Shown here in pieces: positions 49,084 through 57,579 of a stretch of DNA of 64,000 bases. Source of the DNA: Mycolicibacter sp. MU0102 (GTDB lineage: Bacteria; Actinomycetota; Actinomycetes; Mycobacteriales; Mycobacteriaceae); assembly GCF_963378105.1 (NCBI RefSeq), contig NZ_OY726398.1, positions 2,914,001-2,978,000 of the forward strand, read 5' to 3'. The notes beneath the pieces were generated by a model. It made no database searches. It was not told where the DNA came from and saw only the letters and a list, made by a program, of their open reading frames with translations. Both the position numbers and the translations under genes were made by a program. Numbering within the stretch: the stretch's first letter is position 1; each line of letters starts with the position of its first letter.

Positions 49084-49743
49084 GTGCAGACCGATCGACG
49101 AGGACGTCCCCGGCTGGTGGCTTCCAGCAGGCCCGGGCGTAGCGCGCGCGATGAGATCCTCGATGCCGCGGCGGAGCTGTTCACCACCGTCGGCTACGCC
49201 GCCACCTCGACCCGGCGCATCGCCGAGAGCGTCGGGATTCGCCAGGCCTCGCTGTATCACCACTTCGCCGCCAAGGACGACATCCTCGACGCCCTACTGG
49301 CCGACACCGTCGAGAACTCCGTGCAGCTGGCCGCCGAGCTCCTGGCCGAAACAGGGCCCAGCGCTCCCCGGTTACACGCGCTCGTCGTCGCCGATACCGC
49401 GCAACTGTGCGGCGGTGCCTGGAATCTGGGCACGTTGTATCTGCTCCCGGAGCTTCGCCTCGAGCGCTTCGCCGCCTTTCGACAGCGCCGCGGCGAGTTA
49501 CGCAGCCACTACCAAGAGCTGTCGCGCGCGGTGATCGCCGAGTATGACGGTCCCGCGGATGCCGACGACCTGGCGTTCCGGTTGGTGGAGGCGGTGATCA
49601 ACCGCCGCTCCGACGACGGCTCCTGCCCGCCGGATCATCCGTGGACCATTGCCGAAGCGGCGTTACGGATGTTGGGCTGCACCAGGGGTTTCACCGCGAT
49701 GCGCGCCTCGACCGACCACCGCTTGGGGCGGCAGCCTCAGTAG
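49084..49743 (+). CDS. TetR-family transcriptional regulator
   Basis: A 219-residue TetR. The DNA-binding helix-turn-helix is at about 22-70 (ARDEILDAAAELFTTVGYAA, RIAESVGIRQASLYHHF). The C-terminal domain (about 80-200) is the ligand-binding part with no obvious match. The start is GTG at 49084-49086. It is divergent from the DUF1989/half-carboxylase operon; the palindrome at 49028 lies between. Control of that operon by a guanidine- or urea-like ligand is plausible but unproved. Confidence 0.88.
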   Translation: MQTDRRGRPRLVASSRPGRSARDEILDAAAELFTTVGYAATSTRRIAESVGIRQASLYHHFAAKDDILDALLADTVENSVQLAAELLAETGPSAPRLHALVVADTAQLCGGAWNLGTLYLLPELRLERFAAFRQRRGELRSHYQELSRAVIAEYDGPADADDLAFRLVEAVINRRSDDGSCPPDHPWTIAEAALRMLGCTRGFTAMRASTDHRLGRQPQ

Positions 49744-49754
49744 GCGGCGTCGGT

Positions 49755-50234
49755 TCAGCGCGCGGCCAGCTTGGCGGCCAACCTGCGGTTCACCGGTTCG
49801 GGCAACAGGTCGGAGACATCACCGCCCATCGATGCCACTTCCTTTGCCAGCGACGACGACACGAACGAATACCGCGGTGCGGTCGCCACGAAAAACGTGT
49901 CGACACCCGCGATGTGCTTGTTCATCTGGGCCATCTGCAGCTCGTACTCGAAGTCGGTGCCGGTGCGCAGACCCTTGACGATCGCGGTCAGCCCCCGCTC
50001 CCGGACGAAGTCGACCACCAAGCCCTGACCCGACTCCGCGCGCACATTGGGCAGATGCGCGGTGGCTTCGGCGATCATCTCGAGTCGCTCGTCCAGGGTG
50101 AACATGCCCTTTTTAGACGGATTGACCAGAACGGCGGCCACCACCTCGTCGAACTGGGCGGCCGCGCGCTCCAGGATGTCGACATGTCCCAACGTCACCG
50201 GGTCGAAGGAACCGGGGCATACCGCGCCACTCAT
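49755..50234 (-). CDS. coaD: Phosphopantetheine adenylyltransferase
   Basis: A 159-residue enzyme for the fourth step of CoA synthesis (4'-phosphopantetheine + ATP to dephospho-CoA). The nucleotidyltransferase motif is CPGSFDPVTLGHVDIL, and the SSSLAKEVASMGGDVS region is conserved. It corresponds to Rv2965c (KdtB). The ATG is at 50232-50234. It follows rsmD after 11 bases, the usual order. Confidence 0.96.
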   Translation of the reverse strand: MSGAVCPGSFDPVTLGHVDILERAAAQFDEVVAAVLVNPSKKGMFTLDERLEMIAEATAHLPNVRAESGQGLVVDFVRERGLTAIVKGLRTGTDFEYELQMAQMNKHIAGVDTFFVATAPRYSFVSSSLAKEVASMGGDVSDLLPEPVNRRLAAKLAAR

Positions 50235-50245
50235 GTGCGCTGACG

Positions 50246-50812
50246 CTACACGTCAGGTGCGGACAGCTCGGCCAGCTCCAGGCGGGTGTCGCCGTAACGG
50301 CGCGAGGGCCAGGCTTCCCAGCCCTGCGGCCAGGCCACCGCGGGGCTGGAGGTGGCCCGTTCAATCACCACGACGGTGCCCGGGCCCGCCCAACCGCCGG
50401 CGGTCAACAACCCCGGCAACGCGTCGATCGCGGCCGCATCGACCTCGTAGGGCGGATCGGCCAGCACCAGGTCCACCGGTGTCTCGGTACCCCCGGCCAG
50501 AACCGCGGCCACCGTGCCGCGGCGCAGCACGGCACCGGCCAGCCCCAGTGCGGCAATATTGGCGGCCAGTACCTCGGCGGCGCGGCGGTCCGATTCGACG
50601 AACAGTGCCGATGCGGCGCCGCGAGACAGCGCCTCCAAACCGAGCGCCCCCGACCCCGCGTAGAGGTCCAACACCGACATTCCGGTCAGGTCCATCCGGG
50701 AATCGAGCACATTGAACAGCGCCTCGCGCACCCGATCTGTGGTTGGCCGGGTGCCGCGCGGCGGCACGGCGAGGCGTCGCCCACCGGCTGCGCCCCCGAC
50801 GATGCGAGTCAG
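50246..50812 (-). CDS. rsmD: 16S rRNA (guanine-966-N2)-methyltransferase RsmD
   Basis: A 188-residue class I methyltransferase that modifies G966 of 16S rRNA. SAM motif I is LDLYAGSGALGLEALS, and the catalytic motif is VLADPPYEVD. The conserved N-terminus TRIVGGAAGGRRLAVPPRG reads in frame only from a CTG at 50810-50812; that CTG overlaps the pyc stop as CTGA, where other genes of this window have ATGA. With that start the length is 188, the same as I recall for Rv2966c. The next usual start codon, GTG at 50767, would drop the conserved block. I therefore use CTG, with some reservation. Confidence 0.85.
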   Translation of the reverse strand: MTRIVGGAAGGRRLAVPPRGTRPTTDRVREALFNVLDSRMDLTGMSVLDLYAGSGALGLEALSRGAASALFVESDRRAAEVLAANIAALGLAGAVLRRGTVAAVLAGGTETPVDLVLADPPYEVDAAAIDALPGLLTAGGWAGPGTVVVIERATSSPAVAWPQGWEAWPSRRYGDTRLELAELSAPDV

Positions 50813-53800
50813 CTCAGCACCACCAGCAGGTCTCCGCCTTCGACCTGTGCGGTCTCGGCAACGGCGATCCGCGCGACGGTGCCGTCGGCCGGTGCGGTGA
50901 TGGCCGCCTCCATCTTCATCGCCTCGATGGTGGCCACGGTCTGTCCGGCGCTGACCTTCTCCCCCTCGGCCACCCCGATGGTGACCACACCGGCAAACGG
51001 GGCCGCGACATGGCCCGGCTTGGTGCGGTCGGCCTTTTCGGCAATCGGCACTTCGCTGGCGATGCTACGGTCACGGACCTCGACCGGTCGCAGTTGACCG
51101 TTGATGATGCACATGACGGTCCGCATGCCGCGTTCGTCCGGCTCGGAGATGGCCTCGAGCCCGATCAGCAGCTCCACCCCACGCTCCAGCTTGACCCGGT
51201 GCTCCTCGCCTTGACGCAGCCCATAGAAGAACTGGTTGGCCGACAATCGCGAGATGTCGCCGTAGAGTTCCCGATGCGACTCGAATTCCTTTGTGGGGCC
51301 GGGGAACAGCAGGCGGTTGAGGCGGGCCTGGCGTTGCGGGCCAGACTTTGCCAACACCGCCTCGTCATCGGCCGAGAGCTGCTGCATCTCCCGTGCTGGG
51401 CCGCGACCCTCCAGGGCCTTGGTCCGCAACGGCTCCGGCCAGCCACCGGCCGGGTCGCCCAGCTCGCCGCGCAGGAAGCCGATCACCGAGTCCGGGATAT
51501 CGACTCGGGACGGGTCGGCGGCGAACTCGTCGGCGCTCACGCCGGCACCGACCAGGGCCAGCGCCAGATCGCCGACCACCTTCGAGCTCGGGGTCACCTT
51601 GATCAGCCGACCGAGTACGGCATCCGCGGCGGCGTAGTTGTTCTCGACGTCCTCGAACCGGTCCGCCAGCCCCAGTGCCTTGGCCTGCTGGTGCAGGTTG
51701 GACAGCTGGCCACCGGGAATCTCGTGGCGGTATACCCGCCCGGTCGGTGCGGCCAGCCCGGACTCGAACGGCGCGTATACCTTTCGCAGCGCTTCCCAGT
51801 AAGGCTCCAGGTCGCCCACCGCGTCCAGCGAGATCCCGGTGTCGTAGTCGGTCTGGGCCGCCGCGGCGATGATCGAACTCAGTGCCGGTTGGCTGGTGGT
51901 GCCCGCCAGGGGCGCCGCGGCGCCGTCGACGGCGTCCGCCCCGGCCTGCCAGGCGGCAACGTAGCTGGCCAGCTGACCACCCGCGGTATCGTGGGTGTGT
52001 ACGTGGATGGGCAGATCGAAGCGATTGCGCAACGCGCTCACCAATGTGGTTGCCGCGGAGGGGCGCAACAGGCCGGCCATGTCCTTGATCGCCAGCACGT
52101 GGGCGCCGGCGTTCACGATCTGCTCGGCGAGCCGCAGGTAATAGTCCAGGGTGTAGAGCGTTTCACCCGGACTGCTCAGATCGCCGGTGTAACACATGGC
52201 GACTTCGGCTACCGCACTGCCGGTTTCACGCACTGCGTCAATGGCCGGAAGCATCGAGTCGACGTTGTTGAGCGCGTCGAAGATCCGGAAGATGTCGATA
52301 CCGGTCTCGGTCGCCTCCTGGACGAACGCAGAGGTCACCAACTCCGGATATGGGGTATACCCGACCGTGTTGCGCCCGCGCAGCAGCATCTGCAGACAGA
52401 TGTTGGGCAGCGCCTCGCGCAGCGCGGCCAGCCGCTCCCAAGGGTCTTCCTTCAAAAACCGCAGCGCCACATCGTATGTCGCGCCGCCCCAGCACTCGAC
52501 CGACAGCAGTTGCGACATGGTGTGGGCCACGTACGGCGCCACCTTGACCAACCCACTGGTGCGCACCCGGGTGGCCAACAGCGACTGGTGGGCGTCCCGG
52601 AACGTGGTGTCGGTGACCCCGACCGCACGCGACTCCCGCAGCCAGCGGGCGAACCCCTCTGGTCCCAGCTCGACCAGCCGTTGTTTGGAACCCGCCGGCG
52701 GCGGCACCGACAGATCCAGCTCGGGCAGCTTGTCCCGCGGGTACACCGCCGACGGCCGGGTGCCGTGCGGGCTGTTGACGGTGATATCCGCCAGGTAGTT
52801 CAAGATCTTGGTGCCGCGGTCGGCCGAGGAACGCGCGGTCAGCAGCTGTGGGCGCTCGTCGATGAACGAGGTGGTGATGCGCCCGGCGGAGAAGTCCGGG
52901 TCATCGAGTACGGCTTGCAGGAACGGGATGTTGGTGGCGACCCCACGGATCCGGAATTCCGCGATCGCCCGGCGCGCCCGCTTCACCGCGGTGGGGAAAT
53001 CCTTACCGCGACAGGTCAACTTGACCAGCATCGAATCGAAGTGCGCGCTGATCTCCGCACCGAGGTTGGTGCCGCCATCCAGCCGGATGCCCGCCCCGCC
53101 CGGGCTGCGGTAGGCGCTGATACGTCCGGTGTCGGGCCGGAATCCGTTGGCCGGGTCTTCGGTGGTGATCCGGCATTGCAGCGCCGCCCCATGCAGGGTG
53201 ATCGATTCCTGCGAGAGGCCCAGGTCCGCCAGCGACTCACCGGCGGCGATCCGCAGTTGGGATGACACCAGATCGACGTCGGTGATCTCTTCGGTGACGG
53301 TGTGCTCCACCTGGATGCGCGGGTTCATCTCGATGAACACATGGTGGCCGCGCTCGTCGACCAAGAACTCCACGGTTCCCGCGCAGGTGTAGCCGATATG
53401 GCGCGCGAATGCCACGGCATCCGTGCAGATCTTCTCGCGCAGAGCCGGATCGAGATTGGGCGCCGGCGCCAATTCGACGACTTTCTGATGCCGGCGCTGC
53501 ACGCTGCAGTCACGCTCGTAGAGGTGGATCACGTTGCCGTGGTTGTCGGCCAGGATCTGCACCTCGATGTGGCGCGGGTTGAGTACCGCCTGCTCGAGGT
53601 AGACGTGCGGATCGCCGAACGCCGAATCCGCTTCTCGACTGGCCGCTTCGACCGCGTCTGCCAGCGCGTCGATGTCGGCGACCCGGCGCATCCCGCGCCC
53701 ACCGCCACCGGCGACCGCCTTGACGAACAGCGGGAACGTCATGTCTTGGGCGGCGGCGAGCAGTTCCTCGACCGAGGACGAGGGCGCCGACGACGCCAGC

Positions 53801-54192
53801 ACGGGCAGTCCCGCCTCCCGCGCGGCGGCTACCGCGCGAGACTTGTTGCCGGCCAGCGCCAGCACTGCCGCGCTGGGACCGACGAAGGTGATGCCCGCAT
53901 CCGCACAGGCCTGCGCCAGTCGGGGATTTTCCGAAAGGAAACCGTAGCCGGGGTACATGGCGTCAGCTCCGCAACGTAGCGCGGTGCCGACGATCTCGTC
54001 GACTGACAGGTACGCGCGTACCGGATGGCCTTCTTCGCCGATCTGGTAGGACTCGTCGGCCTTGAGCCGGTGCAGCGAGTTGCGGTCCTCATACGGGTAG
54101 ACCGCCACTGTGCCGACCCCGAGTTCGACGGCGGCCCGGAACGCGCGGACAGCGATCTCTCCGCGGTTGGCAACCAGCACTTTGGAGATCAC
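50809..54192 (-). CDS. pyc: Pyruvate carboxylase
   Basis: A 1127-residue biotin enzyme that makes oxaloacetate from pyruvate and bicarbonate. The biotin carboxylase part (about 1-455) has KAVAGGGGRGMRRV and FIEMNPRIQVEHTVTEE; the carboxyltransferase part (about 530-1000) has the metal-binding region DTTFRDAHQSLLATRVRTSG and GRNTVGYTPYP; the carrier ends EAMKMEAAITAP with the biotinylated Lys1093. The ATG is at 54190-54192. It corresponds to Rv2967c. A complete biotin carboxylase of this type is near the half-carboxylase operon, but its own carrier and carboxyltransferase are fused, so it is not an obvious partner. Confidence 0.97.
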   Translation of the reverse strand: MISKVLVANRGEIAVRAFRAAVELGVGTVAVYPYEDRNSLHRLKADESYQIGEEGHPVRAYLSVDEIVGTALRCGADAMYPGYGFLSENPRLAQACADAGITFVGPSAAVLALAGNKSRAVAAAREAGLPVLASSAPSSSVEELLAAAQDMTFPLFVKAVAGGGGRGMRRVADIDALADAVEAASREADSAFGDPHVYLEQAVLNPRHIEVQILADNHGNVIHLYERDCSVQRRHQKVVELAPAPNLDPALREKICTDAVAFARHIGYTCAGTVEFLVDERGHHVFIEMNPRIQVEHTVTEEITDVDLVSSQLRIAAGESLADLGLSQESITLHGAALQCRITTEDPANGFRPDTGRISAYRSPGGAGIRLDGGTNLGAEISAHFDSMLVKLTCRGKDFPTAVKRARRAIAEFRIRGVATNIPFLQAVLDDPDFSAGRITTSFIDERPQLLTARSSADRGTKILNYLADITVNSPHGTRPSAVYPRDKLPELDLSVPPPAGSKQRLVELGPEGFARWLRESRAVGVTDTTFRDAHQSLLATRVRTSGLVKVAPYVAHTMSQLLSVECWGGATYDVALRFLKEDPWERLAALREALPNICLQMLLRGRNTVGYTPYPELVTSAFVQEATETGIDIFRIFDALNNVDSMLPAIDAVRETGSAVAEVAMCYTGDLSSPGETLYTLDYYLRLAEQIVNAGAHVLAIKDMAGLLRPSAATTLVSALRNRFDLPIHVHTHDTAGGQLASYVAAWQAGADAVDGAAAPLAGTTSQPALSSIIAAAAQTDYDTGISLDAVGDLEPYWEALRKVYAPFESGLAAPTGRVYRHEIPGGQLSNLHQQAKALGLADRFEDVENNYAAADAVLGRLIKVTPSSKVVGDLALALVGAGVSADEFAADPSRVDIPDSVIGFLRGELGDPAGGWPEPLRTKALEGRGPAREMQQLSADDEAVLAKSGPQRQARLNRLLFPGPTKEFESHRELYGDISRLSANQFFYGLRQGEEHRVKLERGVELLIGLEAISEPDERGMRTVMCIINGQLRPVEVRDRSIASEVPIAEKADRTKPGHVAAPFAGVVTIGVAEGEKVSAGQTVATIEAMKMEAAITAPADGTVARIAVAETAQVEGGDLLVVLS

Positions 54193-54201
54193 AATCCACC
54201 C

Positions 54202-54813
54202 CTACAGCAGCGTTATCCAGTAATCCTGAAACCGAATAAATATCAACAGGAATAACGCGATAAACCATAACGCAGCGATGGTCCAACGCCAGCGGTGCAA
54301 ATGCTGCAAATTTTTGCGTATACCACCCTGCTCAGATGCTAGGGCTGCGAATATCACCAGCAGGCACAGCGTGACCGCCCACACCACCATGCAATACGGG
54401 CACAGCGCGCCGATCCGGTACAGGCTCTGGAAGATCAGCCAGTGCACGAACCCGGCGCCGACCAGCGTACCCAGCGTCAACCCAGTCCAATACCACTGCG
54501 GCAATGGAACTTTCGCGACGGCCAATACCCCGGTGACGACCACCACGCTGAAGGCGATGATCCCCATCAGCGGGTTGGGGAACCCCAGCACGGAAGCCTG
54601 CGGGGTGACCATCACCGATCCGCAGGACAGTACGGGGTTGAGGTTGCACGACGGCACGTAGCCGGAGTCCGTGAGCAGCTTGATCTTCTCGACGGTCAGC
54701 GTGACCGAGGCAGCCAACCCGATGACTCCGCCGATCAGCACCGCCCAGGCTCGGGCCGGCGCGACCGGCACTACCTGGGCGGGCGATTCGACCGCCGGAG
54801 CCGTGATGGTCAC
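54202..54813 (-). CDS. Vitamin K epoxide reductase family protein
   Basis: A 203-residue membrane protein of the VKOR family, which oxidises DsbA-like proteins through a quinone. Membrane segments lie at about 22-40, 75-95, 110-130, 135-155 and 175-200. The loop cysteine pair is in PSCNLNPVLSCGS and the catalytic pair is CPYC in IGALCPYCMVV. The start is GTG at 54811-54813 in a GTGA overlap with the DsbA-like gene, its probable partner. It corresponds to Rv2968c. Confidence 0.93.
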   Translation of the reverse strand: MTITAPAVESPAQVVPVAPARAWAVLIGGVIGLAASVTLTVEKIKLLTDSGYVPSCNLNPVLSCGSVMVTPQASVLGFPNPLMGIIAFSVVVVTGVLAVAKVPLPQWYWTGLTLGTLVGAGFVHWLIFQSLYRIGALCPYCMVVWAVTLCLLVIFAALASEQGGIRKNLQHLHRWRWTIAALWFIALFLLIFIRFQDYWITLL

Positions 54814-55565
54814 GACTGCTGGGCCGGCACAGCCATGCCCGGGACGTCGCCGACGATCTCGCGGATCTTGGAGACCAGGGCCTCCGGAGTCGAGGGGCGG
54901 TAGTCCTCGCCATTGATCCGCAGCGTGGGCGTGGCGTGAATGCCCCCGGCGGCAGCCATACCGCCGACCATCTTGAGGTACTTGCCGCTGTTGATGCACG
55001 CCGGAACACCGCCTGCGGCGCCGGCTTGGCGGGCCAGCTCGATCAGGCGCTTGTTGTCGGGGAACTCCGTGCCGATCTCCGAGGGCTGCAGCTGCTCGGT
55101 GTATAGCGCGGTGTGGAACCGGCGGAAGGCGTCGTTGTTCTCGTCGGCGACGCAGTAGGCCGCAGCTCCGGCGCGCGAGGAGTAGTCATCGTTCTGCGGC
55201 CGGTCCAGGATCGCGACCATGTGGTAGTCGGCGGCAATCGCCCCGCTGTCGATCAGCCGGGACACGGTCGGGCCGAACGCCCGCTCAAGGTTGCCGCAGG
55301 CCGGGCAGAGGAAGTCTTCGTAGAACGTCAGCACGGCCTTGGGCTCGTCGGTCCCGTCCTTGGTGACCAGCTTGCTCGAGGTGACCCGGATCGCCTCGCC
55401 GGCGCCGGCGCCCTTCTTGTGACCGTTGGACACCACGATGTAGCCGATGAGTCCCACCGCGAAGACCACCACGATGGCGACAAGGCCGATCTGCATTGCA
55501 AGGTTGCGCTTCTGGTCGCCGGCCTTCAAGCCGGAGGCGCCGGGGCGTTTGGGTTTGCTGGCCAC
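54810..55565 (-). CDS. Membrane-anchored DsbA-like thiol oxidase
   Basis: A 251-residue thioredoxin-fold protein. A basic N-terminus is followed by a membrane segment (about 25-45, QIGLVAIVVVFAVGLIGYIV), then an extracytoplasmic DsbA-like domain with the redox motif CPAC (Cys87-Cys90) in FLCPACGNLE and a cis-Pro in HATPTLRINGEDY. It corresponds to Rv2969c. The start is GTG at 55563-55565. It forms a disulfide-forming system with the VKOR gene that overlaps its stop. Confidence 0.93.
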   Translation of the reverse strand: MASKPKRPGASGLKAGDQKRNLAMQIGLVAIVVVFAVGLIGYIVVSNGHKKGAGAGEAIRVTSSKLVTKDGTDEPKAVLTFYEDFLCPACGNLERAFGPTVSRLIDSGAIAADYHMVAILDRPQNDDYSSRAGAAAYCVADENNDAFRRFHTALYTEQLQPSEIGTEFPDNKRLIELARQAGAAGGVPACINSGKYLKMVGGMAAAGGIHATPTLRINGEDYRPSTPEALVSKIREIVGDVPGMAVPAQQS

Positions 55566-55630
55566 AGTCGATTGGTCCTCGTGTTCGGTGGTCGGTTTGC
55601 GGTTCAGCGTACCGGCGCGAGCCCCGGACC

Positions 55631-56734
55631 TCAGCCGCGGCTGAGGTGCGCGCGCAGCGCCGAGATCAACTCACTGGTCGCGGTCGCGCTACCGCCCCCC
55701 AGCGGAAACAGGTTGATGAAGGCGTGCGTCAGCGACGGCATCTGCCGCAGGTCCACCACAACCCCGGCCTCGCGCAGGGCGGCGGCGAACGCTTCGCCTT
55801 CGTCGTGCAGCGGGTCGAAGCCGGCGACGGCCACCAGTGCCGGCGGCAAGCCAGACAGGTCGTCGGCCAGCAGCGGCGATACCAGCGGGTCGGTCGGGTC
55901 TAGCTGTGAGCGGCCCACGTACTGGTCGGTGAACCAGTCGATGTCGTGCTTGGTCAGCAGAAAGCCGTCGCCGTAGAGGGTGCGCGAACGGGTCTGGGCG
56001 GTGCAGTCGGTGACCGGATAGATGAGCCACTGCAGGACCGGTGCCGGTCCCCCTTCGTCGCGCGCCCGTAGTGCGACCGCGGCGGCGAGGTTGCCGCCGG
56101 CGCTGTCGCCGCCGACCGCCACCCGCCCGGCAATCCCACCGAGTTCCGCGGCGTGCTCATGTGCCCAGCGGAATGCCGCCAGGGCATCGTCGAGCGCGGC
56201 CGGGGCGGGGTGCTCGGGCGCCAGACGGTAGTCGACCGACAGCACCGCGATGTCGCCGTCTCGGCAGGTCAGCCGGCAGATCGCGTCGTGGCTGTCCAGG
56301 TTGCCGATCACGAATCCGCCACCGTGGTAGAAGACCAGCAACGGCTTGGCGCCACCACCGACCGGGCGGTAGTGCCGAGCGGCGATGTCACCGGCCGGGC
56401 CGGGCAACACGATGTCGCGAACGTCGACATGGATATCACTGCCGCCCAGCCCGGCGGTCGTCTCGCGCAATTGGGCGCGGGAGGCAAGCGCGTCGTCACC
56501 GATGACGAAGCCGTTGATGCCCATCGCGCGCTGTGCGGCCAGCGTCAGTCGCAGGGTGGGGTCCAAGGTCTTGCCGTCGATGGTCACCGCGCGACCGCCG
56601 GTCATGATCCGTTGCACCCCGATCGGCAGCATCGGTGTCACCTTCATACCGACTGCCATCAAGGTGCTCTGCAGCTGATCGGTCCATCGCGCGCCCCGGC
56701 CGGAACGGGAGCCGCCTGGCAGACTTCGTGTCAT
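55631..56734 (-). CDS. lipN: LipN-like carboxylesterase
   Basis: A 367-residue HSL-family alpha/beta hydrolase. The oxyanion motif HGGGF is in LLVFYHGGGFVIG, the nucleophile GDSAGG in GGDSAGGNLAAAVAL, the acid in VAGFDPLHDEGE and the His in SLTHAFINLF. N-terminal MTRSLPGG and the C-terminal ELISALRAHLSRG match recalled LipN (Rv2970c). The ATG at 56732-56734 is part of a CATG shared with the divergent aldo-keto reductase. It probably acts on short-chain esters. Confidence 0.92.
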   Translation of the reverse strand: MTRSLPGGSRSGRGARWTDQLQSTLMAVGMKVTPMLPIGVQRIMTGGRAVTIDGKTLDPTLRLTLAAQRAMGINGFVIGDDALASRAQLRETTAGLGGSDIHVDVRDIVLPGPAGDIAARHYRPVGGGAKPLLVFYHGGGFVIGNLDSHDAICRLTCRDGDIAVLSVDYRLAPEHPAPAALDDALAAFRWAHEHAAELGGIAGRVAVGGDSAGGNLAAAVALRARDEGGPAPVLQWLIYPVTDCTAQTRSRTLYGDGFLLTKHDIDWFTDQYVGRSQLDPTDPLVSPLLADDLSGLPPALVAVAGFDPLHDEGEAFAAALREAGVVVDLRQMPSLTHAFINLFPLGGGSATATSELISALRAHLSRG

Positions 56735-57578
56735 GGCTGCTGAAGATAGCTTGCGCTGCGTCACGCTCAACGACGGTAATTCCATCCCGAGCGTCGGTTT
56801 CGGGGTTTACAAGATTTCGCCCGCCGAGACCGAGCAGGCGGTGCGCACCGCGCTGGCGGCCGGATACCGCCATGTCGACACCGCAGCCCTGTACGGCAAC
56901 GAGCGGGAGGTGGGCCGGGCCGTCGCGGCATCCGGGCTGCCGCGCGACGAGGTGTATGTGGTCACCAAGGTGTGGAATTCCGACCAGGGCTATGACTCGA
57001 CGCTGGCGGCATTCGAGGTGAGCATGGAGCGCCTCGGCCTGGATTTTCTGGACCTGTACCTGATCCACTGGCCGCTACCGGCGGCCGGCAAATTCGTCGA
57101 GACCTTCCGGGCGCTGGCTCACCTGCGGGATCAGGGCCGGATCCGTTCGATCGGGGTGAGCAACTTCGCGCCCGAGCACCTCGAGATGCTCATCGACGGA
57201 ACGGGGATCGTGCCCGTCGTCAACCAGGTCGAGTTGCACCCGCGCTTCAGCCAGCCCGAACTGCGTGAGATGCATGCCCGTCTCGGGATCGCCACCGAAG
57301 CCTGGGCGCCACTGGGGCGGGGTTCGCTGCTCGATCATCCGGTGGTAACCGAGGTGGCTCGGCGTTGTGGAAAGACACCGGCGCAGGTGCTGATCCGATG
57401 GCATATCCAACTGGGTAATATTGTGATTCCGAAATCGGTGCACCCGGAGCGCATCGTCGCCAACTTCGACGTCTTCGACTTCGAACTCGGCACGGCGGAG
57501 ATGGCCGAGATATCCTCGCTCGACGACGGCGCCCGATTGGGACCCGATCCGCGAACATTCGATTACACAGGTAGGTGA
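56733..57578 (+). CDS. Aldo-keto reductase 1 (Rv2971-like paralog)
   Basis: A 281-residue NADPH-dependent aldo-keto reductase. The catalytic tetrad is Asp49 and Tyr54 (DTAALYGNE), Lys79 (VVTKVW) and His112 (LIHWP). It differs from the second enzyme by many residues but shares the fold and length. The ATG at 56733 overlaps the lipN start, so both genes start within a 4-base CATG. The stop is 1 base before the start of the next gene. It probably reduces aldehydes or ketones, such as methylglyoxal. Confidence 0.9.
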   Translation: MAAEDSLRCVTLNDGNSIPSVGFGVYKISPAETEQAVRTALAAGYRHVDTAALYGNEREVGRAVAASGLPRDEVYVVTKVWNSDQGYDSTLAAFEVSMERLGLDFLDLYLIHWPLPAAGKFVETFRALAHLRDQGRIRSIGVSNFAPEHLEMLIDGTGIVPVVNQVELHPRFSQPELREMHARLGIATEAWAPLGRGSLLDHPVVTEVARRCGKTPAQVLIRWHIQLGNIVIPKSVHPERIVANFDVFDFELGTAEMAEISSLDDGARLGPDPRTFDYTGR

Positions 57579-57579
57579 A

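Noticed and set aside
50743..53265. 840-codon plus-strand frame opposite pyc
   Set aside because: It is the antisense shadow of pyruvate carboxylase; no ribosome-binding site or domain supports it.
50809..54192. Pyruvate carboxylase as the missing biotin carboxylase partner of the half-carboxylase
   Set aside because: It is a complete three-domain enzyme with its own carboxyltransferase and carrier in the conserved Rv2967c position, so there is no reason to see it as the partner.
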